In this document: positions 26,405 to 34,261 of the stretch, piece by piece | How positions within the stretch are numbered: position 1 is the first letter of the stretch | Layout of the letters: every line of letters begins with the position of its first letter | From: an archaeon | GTDB taxonomy: Archaea; Thermoproteota; Nitrososphaeria; Nitrososphaerales; Gagatemarchaeaceae | Reading direction: 5' to 3' | DNA: 64,000 bases | Assembly: GCA_021819035.1 (NCBI GenBank) | Contig: JAKASL010000001.1 | Span: 372,001 to 436,000 of the forward strand | The notes under the pieces: generated by a model | The model's database searches: none | Seen by the model: only the letters and a program-made list of their open reading frames with translations | Told to the model about the DNA's origin: nothing | Program-made: the position numbers and the translations under genes

Positions 26405-27889
26405 TCAATCCCTCCACCCTGTTTCGAGGACCTTGACCCGCCGTCTGATGCTCCCGGTCCTGAGGTCGAGCCTGTAGGTCAGGAACACGCTCCCCAGCAG
26501 GTCGAGGGCCAGGAGCACGGCGGCTGCTGCTATCACAGCCAGGCCGCCTGGCGAAGGCCCGCCCAGGATGACCCCGGCGGCGCCGCTGACCAGAGTCCCC
26601 AGAGATAGCGCCCCCAACGCAACCAGGCCGGTGAACGCGAGCCCGGTCTTCAGCTCAGAGGAAGGTACCTCCCTCGAGGGGACCAGCGCGAGCCTCCCCT
26701 TGGCCCGAGAGTACATCGCCCTGTAGACCAGGGCCGACCCGACCGCCACCAGGAGGGCCGTCCCCCCGACCACGAGCGCGGCCTGTTCTACGGGTATTAT
26801 CTTCCCCGGGGTCACCATCCCCCAGTACGAGAGGATGACGACCTCTGACACGAATATGACCCCGAGCGTCGTGTAGACCGGCCTCTTGGACGCTTCCCTC
26901 GCCTTGCCACGGTCTATGAACGGGAGGATGACCAGGAGCACGAATATGACTGACACGACCGTCAGCGCCATGGCCAGCCCGGTGGAGCCTTCGAAGACCC
27001 TGATCTTGAGGACCTGATAGATCCAGAGGAAGTACCAGTCGGGCTGGGGTATGTACTGGGCCGCGGCCGCGGGGGAGTACTGGGGCGGAAGGTTGAGCGG
27101 GAACAGCGCTGAGACGAGGAGCATCCCCGCCCCGAAGAGGAGGGAAAGCTCGAAGAGATACATGGTGACGTCCGGGAAGATAGGCGTCAGCTTAGGCTTC
27201 GCCTCTGCGGGGGCGCCCCCGGTGGGCTCGGCGACGCCGTGGGCTTCCAGCATGTACATCTTCGCTGCCAACAGTATCAGGAGGGCCGCAGGGAGGAGCA
27301 TGACGTGGAGGTCGAAGAACCTCAGGAGCTCCGCCGACTCCCCTCCGTTGCCGACTATCAGGAACGTCAGGAGAGACGAGATGGGCTGGGGGAGGGCGCT
27401 CACCATCCCCACGCCGACATCGGTGGCAGACTTCGAGACGACGGTCCAGGGCAGCAGGTACCCTGTGAACCCGAACCCCAGCGTCACGAACCCCATCAGC
27501 ATCCCTATGACCCACATGGCTTCCCTCGGTTTCTTGTGGACTGACACAAAGTAGCCTCTCATCATGTGCATGAACGCGAGGATAATCATGGCGTATGCCG
27601 TGTAGAGGTGGATGGTCTCGAGGAACCTGCCGTTGTAGACGCTCTGGAAGATGTACTGGGTGGAGGAGTAGGCCTGGGTCGGGCTCGGGATGTAATAGAG
27701 CATCATGATGGCCCCTGTCACCCCCTGGATGACGAAAGCCACCACCGTCAGGGCGCCAAGCCAGTAGAAGGGGTTCATGGCGTAGCGGGGGACCGGGCGG
27801 AGGAGAGGATAGCTCAGGCCGAACCGCGAGTCGAACCAGCCCGCCAGCCGCTGGAACAGACCGGACTTCTCTGCCACTTCATCCACCAC
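26405..27889 (-). CDS. Cytochrome b of a Rieske/cytochrome b complex
   Basis: A 494-residue membrane protein with about ten or more helices. It combines a cytochrome b6-like N-terminal half with C-terminal helices carrying the quinol-site motif PDWY (residues 283-286, in place of PEWY). Heme-ligand histidines are seen at H94 and H108 (14 apart) and H195. The position where the fourth histidine is expected (15 after H195) is lysine K210, and the next His is H217. It oxidises quinol and passes electrons to the Rieske protein encoded immediately upstream. The stop and start codons are nearly contiguous across the cluster. Confidence 0.92.
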   Translation of the reverse strand: MVDEVAEKSGLFQRLAGWFDSRFGLSYPLLRPVPRYAMNPFYWLGALTVVAFVIQGVTGAIMMLYYIPSPTQAYSSTQYIFQSVYNGRFLETIHLYTAYAMIILAFMHMMRGYFVSVHKKPREAMWVIGMLMGFVTLGFGFTGYLLPWTVVSKSATDVGVGMVSALPQPISSLLTFLIVGNGGESAELLRFFDLHVMLLPAALLILLAAKMYMLEAHGVAEPTGGAPAEAKPKLTPIFPDVTMYLFELSLLFGAGMLLVSALFPLNLPPQYSPAAAAQYIPQPDWYFLWIYQVLKIRVFEGSTGLAMALTVVSVIFVLLVILPFIDRGKAREASKRPVYTTLGVIFVSEVVILSYWGMVTPGKIIPVEQAALVVGGTALLVAVGSALVYRAMYSRAKGRLALVPSREVPSSELKTGLAFTGLVALGALSLGTLVSGAAGVILGGPSPGGLAVIAAAAVLLALDLLGSVFLTYRLDLRTGSIRRRVKVLETGWRD

Positions 27890-27890
27890 T

Positions 27891-28538
27891 CTAGGTCGAG
27901 CTCACCAGGGTTCCGCCCTGGAGGTCGTCTGTCACGTCGGTGGACCCTGTGTCATGGCCGAAGATGGTGGGCGGTCCCATCCCCACGGCGTAGATGTCTC
28001 CTGACGAGTCGGCCTCAAGCTGGACCTGAGGGACCGGCCTCGGTGCGGGTCCCCCGATCACCTTCGCCGCCTCGAGCAGGTCGTAGACGCTCCCATGGCA
28101 CGGGCAGTAACCCACAGGAGCGGGCGCGACGAAGGACGTGTTCACGGTGGGTGACTTTCCTTCGGGGACGAACCCCCAGATGCAACCGAGATGCTGGCAG
28201 ATCTGGCTGAAGGCGACGATGTCGCCGTCCGGCCCCACGCCGCCCTCGGCCTTCTGGCCGAGCTTCACCAGTATGTTCGGTTCGTTGTTGAGCGGGTAGG
28301 CGAAAATCACCGCGACCCCGGTGGAGAGTTCAGATACGCTCGAGACCTTCACCCGAGGGAAACTTGTAGGCGTCCCGGACGCGGCGGGGACGGCGGGGAT
28401 TACAACAGACTTCATCACCGAGGCTATCCCAGCCACCGCGAGGGCGCCTGAAATCGCGGCCGCCATCTTGAGGAACTCCCGCCTCGACCTATCGGCCTCT
28501 CCGCCTCCGACGGAGTCGTCACGCTTCTCAGCGGTCAC
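27891..28538 (-). CDS. Rieske iron-sulfur protein
   Basis: A 215-residue Rieske protein. A twin-arginine segment SRREFLK (about 18-24) is followed by a hydrophobic helix (about 25-50), so it is exported by Tat and remains anchored. The cluster ligands are C114/H116 in CQHLGC and C145/H148 in CPCHGS, with the conserved disulfide C119-C147. It takes electrons from quinol at the cytochrome b Qo site. Cytochrome b starts one base after its stop. Confidence 0.95.
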   Translation of the reverse strand: MTAEKRDDSVGGGEADRSRREFLKMAAAISGALAVAGIASVMKSVVIPAVPAASGTPTSFPRVKVSSVSELSTGVAVIFAYPLNNEPNILVKLGQKAEGGVGPDGDIVAFSQICQHLGCIWGFVPEGKSPTVNTSFVAPAPVGYCPCHGSVYDLLEAAKVIGGPAPRPVPQVQLEADSSGDIYAVGMGPPTIFGHDTGSTDVTDDLQGGTLVSST

Positions 28539-28580
28539 TTGCTCCAGACCACCGCTCCCAGAGTCGCCGTCGCCAGTATT

Positions 28581-29267
28581 TCAGCTCGCCACCAGCGAAC
28601 CTGTCATCCAACCGGAGGTTGACATCGCGCCCAGCGTTCCGTCGGGGCCGAAGCCGCAGCGGGTCTCGCAGAACCAGAAGTAGGACCCCGCCTGGCCCAC
28701 CTTGAAGTAGGCGACTACCGTCGAGCTCAACGGCACAGGGATGTTGAGGTTGAGCGCCGGCACGGTGAACGTGTGGGCGACCTCGGAGAGCGGGACTGAA
28801 GTGAGGTTCTCACCCCCCTTCAGCACTATCCCAGATGGGCCCTGGCTGGCGTTGACGTTGTCGTTGGAGGTCACGTAGATGCTGTTTCCGGTTGTCCCAG
28901 ACACCACGTTGTCGTTGGGCAAGACGAGCGATGCGTTGCCGTCGTCATAGCAGATTATCACCAGCTTGATCAGACGATCCGCCGGGAGGGAGATGTTCGC
29001 AGAGGACTCCAGTCCGTTGGGGCCCAGCACGAAGAAGGCGGGTTGGTCCTGGACCGTGGAGTTGTACATGTTGTTAGTGGTGATGACAAGCGTCACGACA
29101 TAGGGGGTGGCCGACGTGGAGTTTGTCCCGGTCGTCACCGTCGTGGTGGCCGCGGCCTTCTGCCCCGCCCCTCCGACCGCAAGGGCCGCACCAAAGCCTG
29201 AGATGACGAGGGCTACCGCAAGCACAGCAACAGTGAGCCCTCCGATCAGGGTAGTCCGGGTGCTCAA
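28581..29267 (-). CDS. Membrane-anchored cupredoxin, degenerate CuA-like site
   Basis: A 228-residue exported protein: N-terminal signal/anchor helix (about 8-32), Thr/Ser linker, then a cupredoxin domain. Candidate copper ligands are H165 (AHTFTVP), C200, C204 (CETRC) and M215. This resembles the CuA loop of cytochrome oxidase subunit II, but the second histidine is absent and the glutamate is shifted. It probably carries electrons for the adjacent Rieske/cytochrome b complex. TTG 29267 is supported by a TATA-like CTTATATCG at about 29295-29303. It is the first gene of the cluster. Confidence 0.75.
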   Translation of the reverse strand: MSTRTTLIGGLTVAVLAVALVISGFGAALAVGGAGQKAAATTTVTTGTNSTSATPYVVTLVITTNNMYNSTVQDQPAFFVLGPNGLESSANISLPADRLIKLVIICYDDGNASLVLPNDNVVSGTTGNSIYVTSNDNVNASQGPSGIVLKGGENLTSVPLSEVAHTFTVPALNLNIPVPLSSTVVAYFKVGQAGSYFWFCETRCGFGPDGTLGAMSTSGWMTGSLVAS

Positions 29268-29303
29268 GTATCGAAACTAGTCTTACTTGGCGATATAAGG
29301 CAT

Positions 29304-29735
29304 CGGGTCGATTCTCAGTATTGAAAACCGCCCTATCCTGATATCCACTCAACCCTGAACGTCCGCCGTTGAGCGAGAACGGAAGGGCTCAGTGCTCTGC
29401 AGAACAAGGCCGCCGCCGAGCGGTTCGCGTACGAGAAGCCCTTCTGGCTCGCTGCGCTCTTTCAAAGAGTAGACCTCATCCGGACAGCTCTACTTCACTG
29501 CGAACCCGACGAGGTGCTTCGATTCTGGGGGTGGCCCACAGGGCATGAAGTCACCGGCACCTCACAGTCGCAGCGCGCCAGTCCAAATGTCCGATTGAGA
29601 TTGGTGGCGGTTCCAACTGATGGCAGCCAGTCCCAGACAATCGGGGTCGTTTCAATCCTTGCGACCCCTCCAAGTGAAGAGCGTTATTCTCCAAGACACG
29701 AGATTACTCCATAGGACTCGGTCAGGCAACCTAAG
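29304..29735. other. Gene-poor start of an accessory island
   Basis: No gene could be supported here. A plus-strand reading around 29400-29560 gives protein-like sequence (FAYEKPFWLAALFQRVDL, about 50 codons) but has no start, promoter or family match, and may be a decayed gene. Confidence 0.4.
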
Positions 29736-29810
29736 CGGGCCCGGTGGTTTCCGGACCGGTATCCGTGCGAGTCACCCTCCCACGTCGGAGGGACTCCGTC
29801 AGTCGGGCCC
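29736..29810 (-). ncRNA. tRNA-like repeat copy 1, candidate small RNA
   Basis: On the minus strand a CTTAAG box (29834-29839) lies about 26 nt before position 29810, where a GGGCCCG sequence begins. Its 5' GGGCCCG (29810-29804) can pair with CGGGCCC (29743-29737), leaving a G like a tRNA acceptor end. A CCCTCC/GGAGGG hairpin (29775-29780/29787-29792) with loop CACGTC (plus-strand) lies inside. About 55 nt are shared with a second copy at 31377-31447. The last 12 nt of the acceptor side equal those of tRNA-Arg(CCG) at 32.8 kb. No anticodon arm is recognisable, so it is not an ordinary tRNA. Confidence 0.45.
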
Positions 29811-29871
29811 ATTTGCCTACCCGTGACCAGGGGCTTAAGCCTGAAAGCGCAAAGGCGTCCGCTTGCTTTGA

Positions 29872-30243
29872 CTAGACGAGGGTGACTCCGGGTAGCCCTT
29901 CGAGATCCTCATCACTGGTGTACAACACGGCCGAATTCTGACGGGCAGCGGCATAGACCAGCGCGTCCGCCATGTGTAGGCCGTGCTCGAGGCTGTAATC
30001 GGCCGCCTCCAAGGACAATCTCTGGTCTGCGACCACGACCTTGGTTTGGCTGAGGGCCGCAACGGCCTCGAGCGCCTTCTCTTCCCCTCTGATTCCCTTC
30101 ACCTTCTTGTAGACCTCGTAGAGCACCACCACCGAGGTAACCAGATCCTCGGGCTTCTCGGCGTCAATGAGCCGGTTGTAAGCCGGGGCCTTCGGACCGC
30201 TTGTGAACCTCTCAATCCAACCGTAGCTGTCCACGCTGATCAA
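29872..30243 (-). CDS. vapC: PIN-domain toxin, VapC type
   Basis: A 123-residue PIN-domain ribonuclease. The acidic residues of the active site are visible in VDSYGWIE (N-terminus), VLYEVYKK, HMADALVYAAA and TSDEDLEGL. VapC toxins cut tRNA or rRNA and are blocked by the paired antitoxin. It starts at TTG 30243, overlapping the antitoxin stop by 4 nt, the usual arrangement of a coupled pair. Confidence 0.88.
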   Translation of the reverse strand: MISVDSYGWIERFTSGPKAPAYNRLIDAEKPEDLVTSVVVLYEVYKKVKGIRGEEKALEAVAALSQTKVVVADQRLSLEAADYSLEHGLHMADALVYAAARQNSAVLYTSDEDLEGLPGVTLV

Positions 30244-30449
30244 GCCCTATCAGTCTCGTCTCTGAGTCCCTTGACATCCAGCCCTGGGACCATCCCCTTT
30301 GTCTTGCTCAGGGGACGCACGGGCACGTACTGCAAGATTCCATGCTTTGCTATGGCCACCATCTTATCGCCCGGTTTGATGTGGGCCTCTTCCCGCAACC
30401 TCTCGGGGATGACTACTTGATACTTCCGCGAAACTTTCACTGTTTCCAT
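30240..30449 (-). CDS. vapB: AbrB-type antitoxin, VapB
   Basis: A 69-residue SpoVT/AbrB-fold antitoxin. The swapped-hairpin DNA-binding region is VKVSRKYQVVIPERLREEAHI-like (first 25 residues), followed by PGDKMVAIAKHG. The C-terminal part would wrap the toxin. It precedes the PIN toxin with a 4-nt overlap and probably represses its own operon. Confidence 0.88.
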   Translation of the reverse strand: METVKVSRKYQVVIPERLREEAHIKPGDKMVAIAKHGILQYVPVRPLSKTKGMVPGLDVKGLRDETDRA

Positions 30450-30638
30450 CGTTCGTCTGCCCGTTGAACTGATTGGCTATCGATATAAGCTCTTCCTCAA
30501 AAAGACCAATTCGCCTCAAGAGCTTGCCGAAACTGACGGAGAGCGCCTATTGGACGAAGTGGGGTCCGGACCCATTATGGGTTCTAATCTGAATGGCGGG
30601 GAGGCACGCAACGTCGTGTTCCCCTGGACCGTCGTAGG
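30450..30638. other. Intergenic gap within the island
   Basis: A 189-nt gap. An A/T-rich block just upstream of the antitoxin start (about 30477-30490, ATCGATATAAGC) can serve as the VapBC promoter. Nothing else is recognised. Confidence 0.35.
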
Positions 30639-30923
30639 CTACTGCTTGGCTTCGAGTTCGCGCATTCTCTCTTCGATGACCGCGACCCGTTGAGTCACAT
30701 CCATTCGCTTGTCCAAGCCGTCAATCTTGGCCTCGAGTCGCTTGTCCAGAGACTCCATCTTCTCGTCTAGTCGTCCTATTTCGGAATGAACGGCTCTGAA
30801 TTCTCCTTCCACTTTGCTCTCGAACCCTCCAACCTTCGCATCGAGCGCCTTGATTTCACCCTTCAACTCACTCACCTGAGGAAGGAGCACCCGCTCGAGC
30901 CAGGTGGGGACTCTCGTGGCCAT
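30639..30923 (-). CDS. Short coiled-coil protein
   Basis: A 94-residue protein that is coiled coil over most of its length, with heptad-like repeats (KVGGFESKVEGEFRAVHSE, LDKRLEAKIDGLDKRM). I do not recognise the family; such proteins often accompany mobile regions. ATG 30923 is favoured over the adjoining GTG 30926, because a TATA-like GTTAAATAG (about 30945-30953) lies 26 nt before it. Confidence 0.6.
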   Translation of the reverse strand: MATRVPTWLERVLLPQVSELKGEIKALDAKVGGFESKVEGEFRAVHSEIGRLDEKMESLDKRLEAKIDGLDKRMDVTQRVAVIEERMRELEAKQ

Positions 30924-30926
30924 CAC

Positions 30927-31376
30927 GGATAACAGGGCTGGCCTGCTATTTAACGACCCTTAGGTACGGCGTGCTCCAAGGTGATGTTTGGCGAAGCTGC
31001 ACGCGCCCCGGTGCGGCGCGGCAGATCTACCTCAGCTCCGCTGTCTCGACAAGGTACGGGTGGGACTCCGTCCGGGTCCCGCGAGCAACCGCAGCTTGTC
31101 TGACCCCCAGCTGCGGTAGGCAGACCACTGCGAGCCAGTCGGAAACCGGGCGGCTATATCTGTTGACAGCTTTGCAATTCTCGCTCCCCTCGATGATCAC
31201 AATATGTCAGAGCCCAAGGTCTCCAAGTACTGCCGGTCGATCGGAGACCCAGCTTCGAGGTTGCCGAGCCATCGCTTGGCATCCGGGTCCTCCAGCAGAT
31301 ACCAATACGTTACAACGACCACCAAGAGTTTCCTAGAAGGCTCACGCGGGTTAAAGGGATTCGGTTAAATCTTAGA
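30927..31376. other. 450-nt gene-free stretch in the island
   Basis: No convincing gene. A 53-codon frame starting near ATG 31204 has no promoter at leaderless spacing and looks random. Two A/T-rich TTAAA motifs at 31350-31370 lie just before the second tRNA-like repeat. Confidence 0.4.
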
Positions 31377-31447
31377 CGGGCCCGGTGGTTTCCGGACCAA
31401 TATCCATACGAAACCCTCTCCCACGTCGGAGAGGACACCATTAATCC
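31377..31447 (-). ncRNA. tRNA-like repeat copy 2, candidate small RNA
   Basis: Shares with copy 1 the blocks CGGGCCCGGTGGTTTCCGG and CCCACGTCGGAG (plus-strand view). The internal hairpin is CCTCTCC (31415-31421), loop CACGTC, GGAGAGG (31428-31434). Compared with copy 1, one pair changes from C:G to T:A on both arms (31417/31432), a compensatory change that supports an RNA helix. A CTTAAG box at 31469-31474 sits about 26 nt before the predicted minus-strand start near 31445. The outer acceptor-like pairing of copy 1 is not kept. Confidence 0.4.
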
Positions 31448-31469
31448 AGGACAATGTCCCTCGAGGTAC

Positions 31470-31805
31470 TTAAGCCCCAGCCTTGAGCTCCCCGAGGAAG
31501 CGCCCCAGGCCCGACTCCTCGACCGAGAAGGCGGAGCGGGTTCTAGGGAATGTCTTCACCTCCAGGTTCTCCCACTTGACCCCGTATTGATTAGAAATGG
31601 CTTCGGTTGTGACCACCGCCTACTTGGGGAGGGCGGCGAAGAGGGCTTCTACCCTGGCGGGCTCGGTGGAGAGGAGGGAGCGCCTCTTCGACATGAGGTG
31701 CTTAACGAGGGCACTCCCGTGGGTCCGGACTTCTCGGGGCGGTTCCGTCCACTATCTTGATCATGAAGAGCAACGGGCACTCGGCAGCCTCTTGGACAGT
31801 TGACC
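31470..31805 (-). pseudogene. Decayed protein gene, unknown family
   Basis: Minus-strand reading gives protein-like sequence in pieces. One frame yields VQEAAECPLLFMIKIVDGT, a second yields GSALVKHLMSKRRSLLS up to ALFAALPK and then a TAG, and reading resumes in that same frame with EAISNQYGVKWENLEVKTF to a TAA at 31470-31472. At least one frameshift and one stop interrupt it. The family is not recognised. Confidence 0.45.
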
Positions 31806-31917
31806 GTTAACAGTGGTATGACCATCTATTGAAAGGGCAGAAAAAGAGATAGGAGATAGGCTTCACTGCCATTCACCAACTTGCACATAATGTTGGACTG
31901 CCCAGGCGCGATGAAAC

Positions 31918-32337
31918 CTATGCGCGATCACTGGACCCGACGACCTCTCCGGTGGTCCAGACCTTGACTTTGCCCTGACGTTTCAAGTGCCTGTCATCAC
32001 TCCATATTCCGTCGCAGCGCAAGGCAAGAGCCGCTGCCACAAATGGGATGTCGTCTTCGTCCACCTTCTTCATGGCCTTCTCGGCTTCTTCCCACTTCGA
32101 AAGCACTTGATCCTCTTCGACAAATCGAATCCGCCCAAGTAGGGTATTCATAACCGACTCGATTTCGCTCCTTGAGAGTCCCGATTTCTCTTCCACTTCG
32201 TCCAGGTGTTCTCTGGCTTCATCGATAAGATGGGTTGGGACGAGAAACTCATGGTTCGAGCCGACGATGATCCCCCTGACAGCGGAGTTCTTGATTAGAG
32301 CTTTGAGGAATACGTTCGTGTCGAGCACGAACCTCAA
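31918..32337 (-). CDS. vapC: PIN-domain toxin, VapC type (second pair)
   Basis: A 139-residue PIN-domain protein. [10 protein letters not shown] carries the first catalytic Asp, DEAREHL an acidic helix, [14 protein letters not shown] the central Asp and [11 protein letters not shown] the last acidic pair. It differs clearly from the VapC at 29.9 kb, so the pairs were acquired or diverged separately. Its start overlaps the antitoxin stop by 4 nt. Confidence 0.88.
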   Translation of the reverse strand: MRFVLDTNVFLKALIKNSAVRGIIVGSNHEFLVPTHLIDEAREHLDEVEEKSGLSRSEIESVMNTLLGRIRFVEEDQVLSKWEEAEKAMKKVDEDDIPFVAAALALRCDGIWSDDRHLKRQGKVKVWTTGEVVGSSDRA

Positions 32338-32576
32338 TCGCGTCTTCGTCCCATCTTCTTGCTGTATCGGGATGCCAGAGCCGCGTTCACCTTGCGCCCC
32401 ACTTCCAGGGCATCCTTCTCCGTTAGTCTGCTCCTCTTTGTCACTTCGTCCATGAGCTCAAGCTTGCTCGCATATTCCCACATGGCCTGCCTTGCCACTT
32501 CGCTCCATTTTATCTCGGGATGGCTTTTCATGATCCTTCGGAGCTCTTCCGGAACTGCCAGAGTTACGTTTGCCAT
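32334..32576 (-). CDS. Antitoxin partner of the second PIN toxin
   Basis: An 80-residue protein resembling ribbon-helix-helix type antitoxins: a short strand [16 protein letters not shown] then helices [19 protein letters not shown], and a basic C-terminus that could wrap the toxin. The frame opens at 32639, but ATG 32576 begins the strand and follows A/T-rich promoter-like sequence (TTTAATAATATG at about 32609-32620). Confidence 0.78.
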   Translation of the reverse strand: MANVTLAVPEELRRIMKSHPEIKWSEVARQAMWEYASKLELMDEVTKRSRLTEKDALEVGRKVNAALASRYSKKMGRRRD

Positions 32577-32808
32577 GTCCTTCTCCCGTATTTGCGTTAT
32601 GTGAATCCACATATTATTAAACGAGCTGGCTTCGAGCACAACCCTCCCGTACCAACCATGCCCAACGCAGGTTGAGGTGTTCCAGCAAGGCGAAGAAGGT
32701 CCGGGCGGGAGACTCGGTAAGGAGGTGCCACCCTATCGACGAGCCATCGCGGTTAGCTCGAAAAAGGCGCAGATGTCCGAATAGAGCTCATCCTGAGCTA
32801 TTTCAACG

Positions 32809-32898
32809 CGGGCCCGGTGGGATTCGAACCCACGGTCTCTGAGCTTTCGCACTTCAGCTTCGGAGGCTGACGCCCTGTCCGTGCTGGGCTACGGGCCC
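32809..32898 (-). tRNA. tRNA-Arg(CCG) with a 15-nt intron in the variable loop
   Basis: Acceptor GGGCCCG/CGGGCCC with discriminator G, D-arm GCCC/GGGC, anticodon arm TCAGC-CTCCGAA-GCTGA (anticodon CCG), T-arm GTGGG-TTCGAAT-CCCAC. The variable region is 20 nt instead of about 5. It contains CTGA-AGT-GC-GAAA-GC-TCAG-AGA, in which CTGA pairs TCAG between two 3-nt bulges, matching an archaeal bulge-helix-bulge splice site. Removal of 15 nt (32837-32851) leaves a normal AGACC variable loop. A TATA-like CTTAACTC at about 32922-32929 is upstream. Confidence 0.88.
32837..32851 (-). other. Predicted tRNA intron (noncanonical position about 45/46)
   Basis: Minus-strand sequence TGCGAAAGCTCAGAG. Cleavage between the second and third bases of the two bulges (AG|T and AG|A) releases exactly 15 nt. 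The inner stem is only GC/GC closed by a GAAA loop, and an outer exon-exon helix is weak, so it is a relaxed bulge-helix-bulge motif. Confidence 0.65.
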
Positions 32899-32943
32899 GG
32901 GGAACCCACCAATTGACCACGAGTTAAGCGCACTCCCTCCGGC

Positions 32944-34173
32944 TTACTTCCCTGACTCGGCTGTCGTCCCTGGAGGGGGCCTGTACCTCCTGAAGAACCA
33001 CCAGTAGAGGCCGAGGTTGACCCCCAGCACGACCGCGTACAGCGCGAACGGATAGTCGATGGCCATTGGGTCTGCGTCTACCGCCGCGAACTCGAACCCA
33101 GAGAAGTAGGTCCCGCCTGACGACGCGACCAGCCTCGTCGTCTGGTTGATGCCGAAGGCTGTCCCTCTCTCGCTTTCAGAGACCATGTCCATCATCGCGG
33201 CCTGCTGGACTGGGAGGGCCATCACCCTGGTGGCCGGGAGGAGGAAATAGATGAACAGGGAGACTGGGAAGAGTCGTACAAGCGGCATAACGACAGAAAG
33301 CGCCACCGAAAACCCACGGGTGGCGATCATCCCACGGAGGAATCCGAGCTTCCTCTCTATCCTCGGTGCGAGGAGGAGCGCGAAGGAAGCTATGAGCCCA
33401 GACGTCGCGGCGTACACGTTCATCTGTTGCCTGGTCACGGAGTAGAGCAAGATGAAGAAAGGGATGAGGAATGGGGTGATCAGGCCCTGGCTCAGCCCGT
33501 TCAGCATCCCGGTGAGGCTGAACTTGCCTATGGCGGCCCCGGACTTCAATGTGAAGCGGCGCCTGGCAGACTTCTCCATCCTCACGAGCGGGGTGATGAG
33601 CACCGAGGCCGCGCCGAGGACGGCGGCGACAGCGAACACCTCCTGTATCCCTCCGAACCCTCCGAGATAGGCGCCGCCGGCGGCGGCCACGCCTGATATG
33701 AACGACAGGAGCGAGTAGTACCTGGTCCTGTCTTTCCTCGAGGTGAGCTCTGTGGTAAGGACTGACTGTATGGGCTGGGCCGCCCCACCCACCCCTCCGC
33801 CGGAGAGGGAACCCGTGGCGGAGATTCCGCCGACGACGGCCGCGATGAAGAGCGAGGGGACGCTCGTGCTCGCCACCACCAAGAATGCGGAGAGGGGGAG
33901 CAGGGCCAGGGCGACCACGAAGGTGACTCTCCTCCCCACCAGGTCCGCGGCTATTCCAATCCCGAGCCCTAGGAGGGCGGTCGCGACGGTCGCAGAGGCA
34001 TACATCACGCCAAGGAGGACCGCTCCCAGGTGGAGCTCCGTGAGCACGAGGAAAGGGAAGGCGACGTTGATCATCCCAGCCGAGACGCTCCTGAAGACCC
34101 GCAGGGCAGCGAGGTAGGTGAGGGAGCGCGTGTCCGTCGCCCTTCCGTCCCCCTGGTCCTTGCCCGTGCTCAA
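32944..34173 (-). CDS. Major facilitator superfamily transporter
   Basis: A 409-residue protein with about 12 hydrophobic helices in two six-helix halves. The loop between helices 2 and 3 reads GIGIAADLVGRRVTF, the MFS motif A (G-x-x-x-D-x-x-G-R). Substrate unknown; drug or metabolite efflux is common in this subgroup. TTG 34173 follows a TATA-like CTTTATAGC at about 34200-34208. It is divergent from an ABC exporter pair. Confidence 0.85.
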   Translation of the reverse strand: MSTGKDQGDGRATDTRSLTYLAALRVFRSVSAGMINVAFPFLVLTELHLGAVLLGVMYASATVATALLGLGIGIAADLVGRRVTFVVALALLPLSAFLVVASTSVPSLFIAAVVGGISATGSLSGGGVGGAAQPIQSVLTTELTSRKDRTRYYSLLSFISGVAAAGGAYLGGFGGIQEVFAVAAVLGAASVLITPLVRMEKSARRRFTLKSGAAIGKFSLTGMLNGLSQGLITPFLIPFFILLYSVTRQQMNVYAATSGLIASFALLLAPRIERKLGFLRGMIATRGFSVALSVVMPLVRLFPVSLFIYFLLPATRVMALPVQQAAMMDMVSESERGTAFGINQTTRLVASSGGTYFSGFEFAAVDADPMAIDYPFALYAVVLGVNLGLYWWFFRRYRPPPGTTAESGK

Positions 34174-34261
34174 CCTTGTAGGGCCCCCGCCCGAGCTGCT
34201 CGCTATAAAGCGGGGCGTTCGCCTGTTTTAAGAAGAAGATTTGGGGGGCCGCAACTCGACG

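Larger units (their letters stand above)
29736..32820. repeat. Three direct copies of a 12-nt tRNA-end core
   Basis: CGGGCCCGGTGG occurs in the same orientation at 29736-29747, 31377-31388 and 32809-32820. The last copy is the 3' end of tRNA-Arg(CCG). Direct repeats of a tRNA 3' end bracket integrated elements in archaea, so these could be attachment-site scars around the two toxin-antitoxin segments. No integrase gene remains in the window. Confidence 0.5.

Noticed and set aside
29514-29714. 66-codon plus-strand frame
   Set aside because: Begins inside a longer protein-like but start-less reading, lacks promoter support and loses protein-like character after about 20 codons.
31204-31368. 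53-codon plus-strand frame
   Set aside because: Composition looks random, no promoter at the expected spacing, no recognisable motif.
29304-32800. Insertion sequence or prophage
   Set aside because: Toxin-antitoxin pairs and tRNA-end repeats suggest mobility, but no transposase, integrase or terminal inverted repeats were found.
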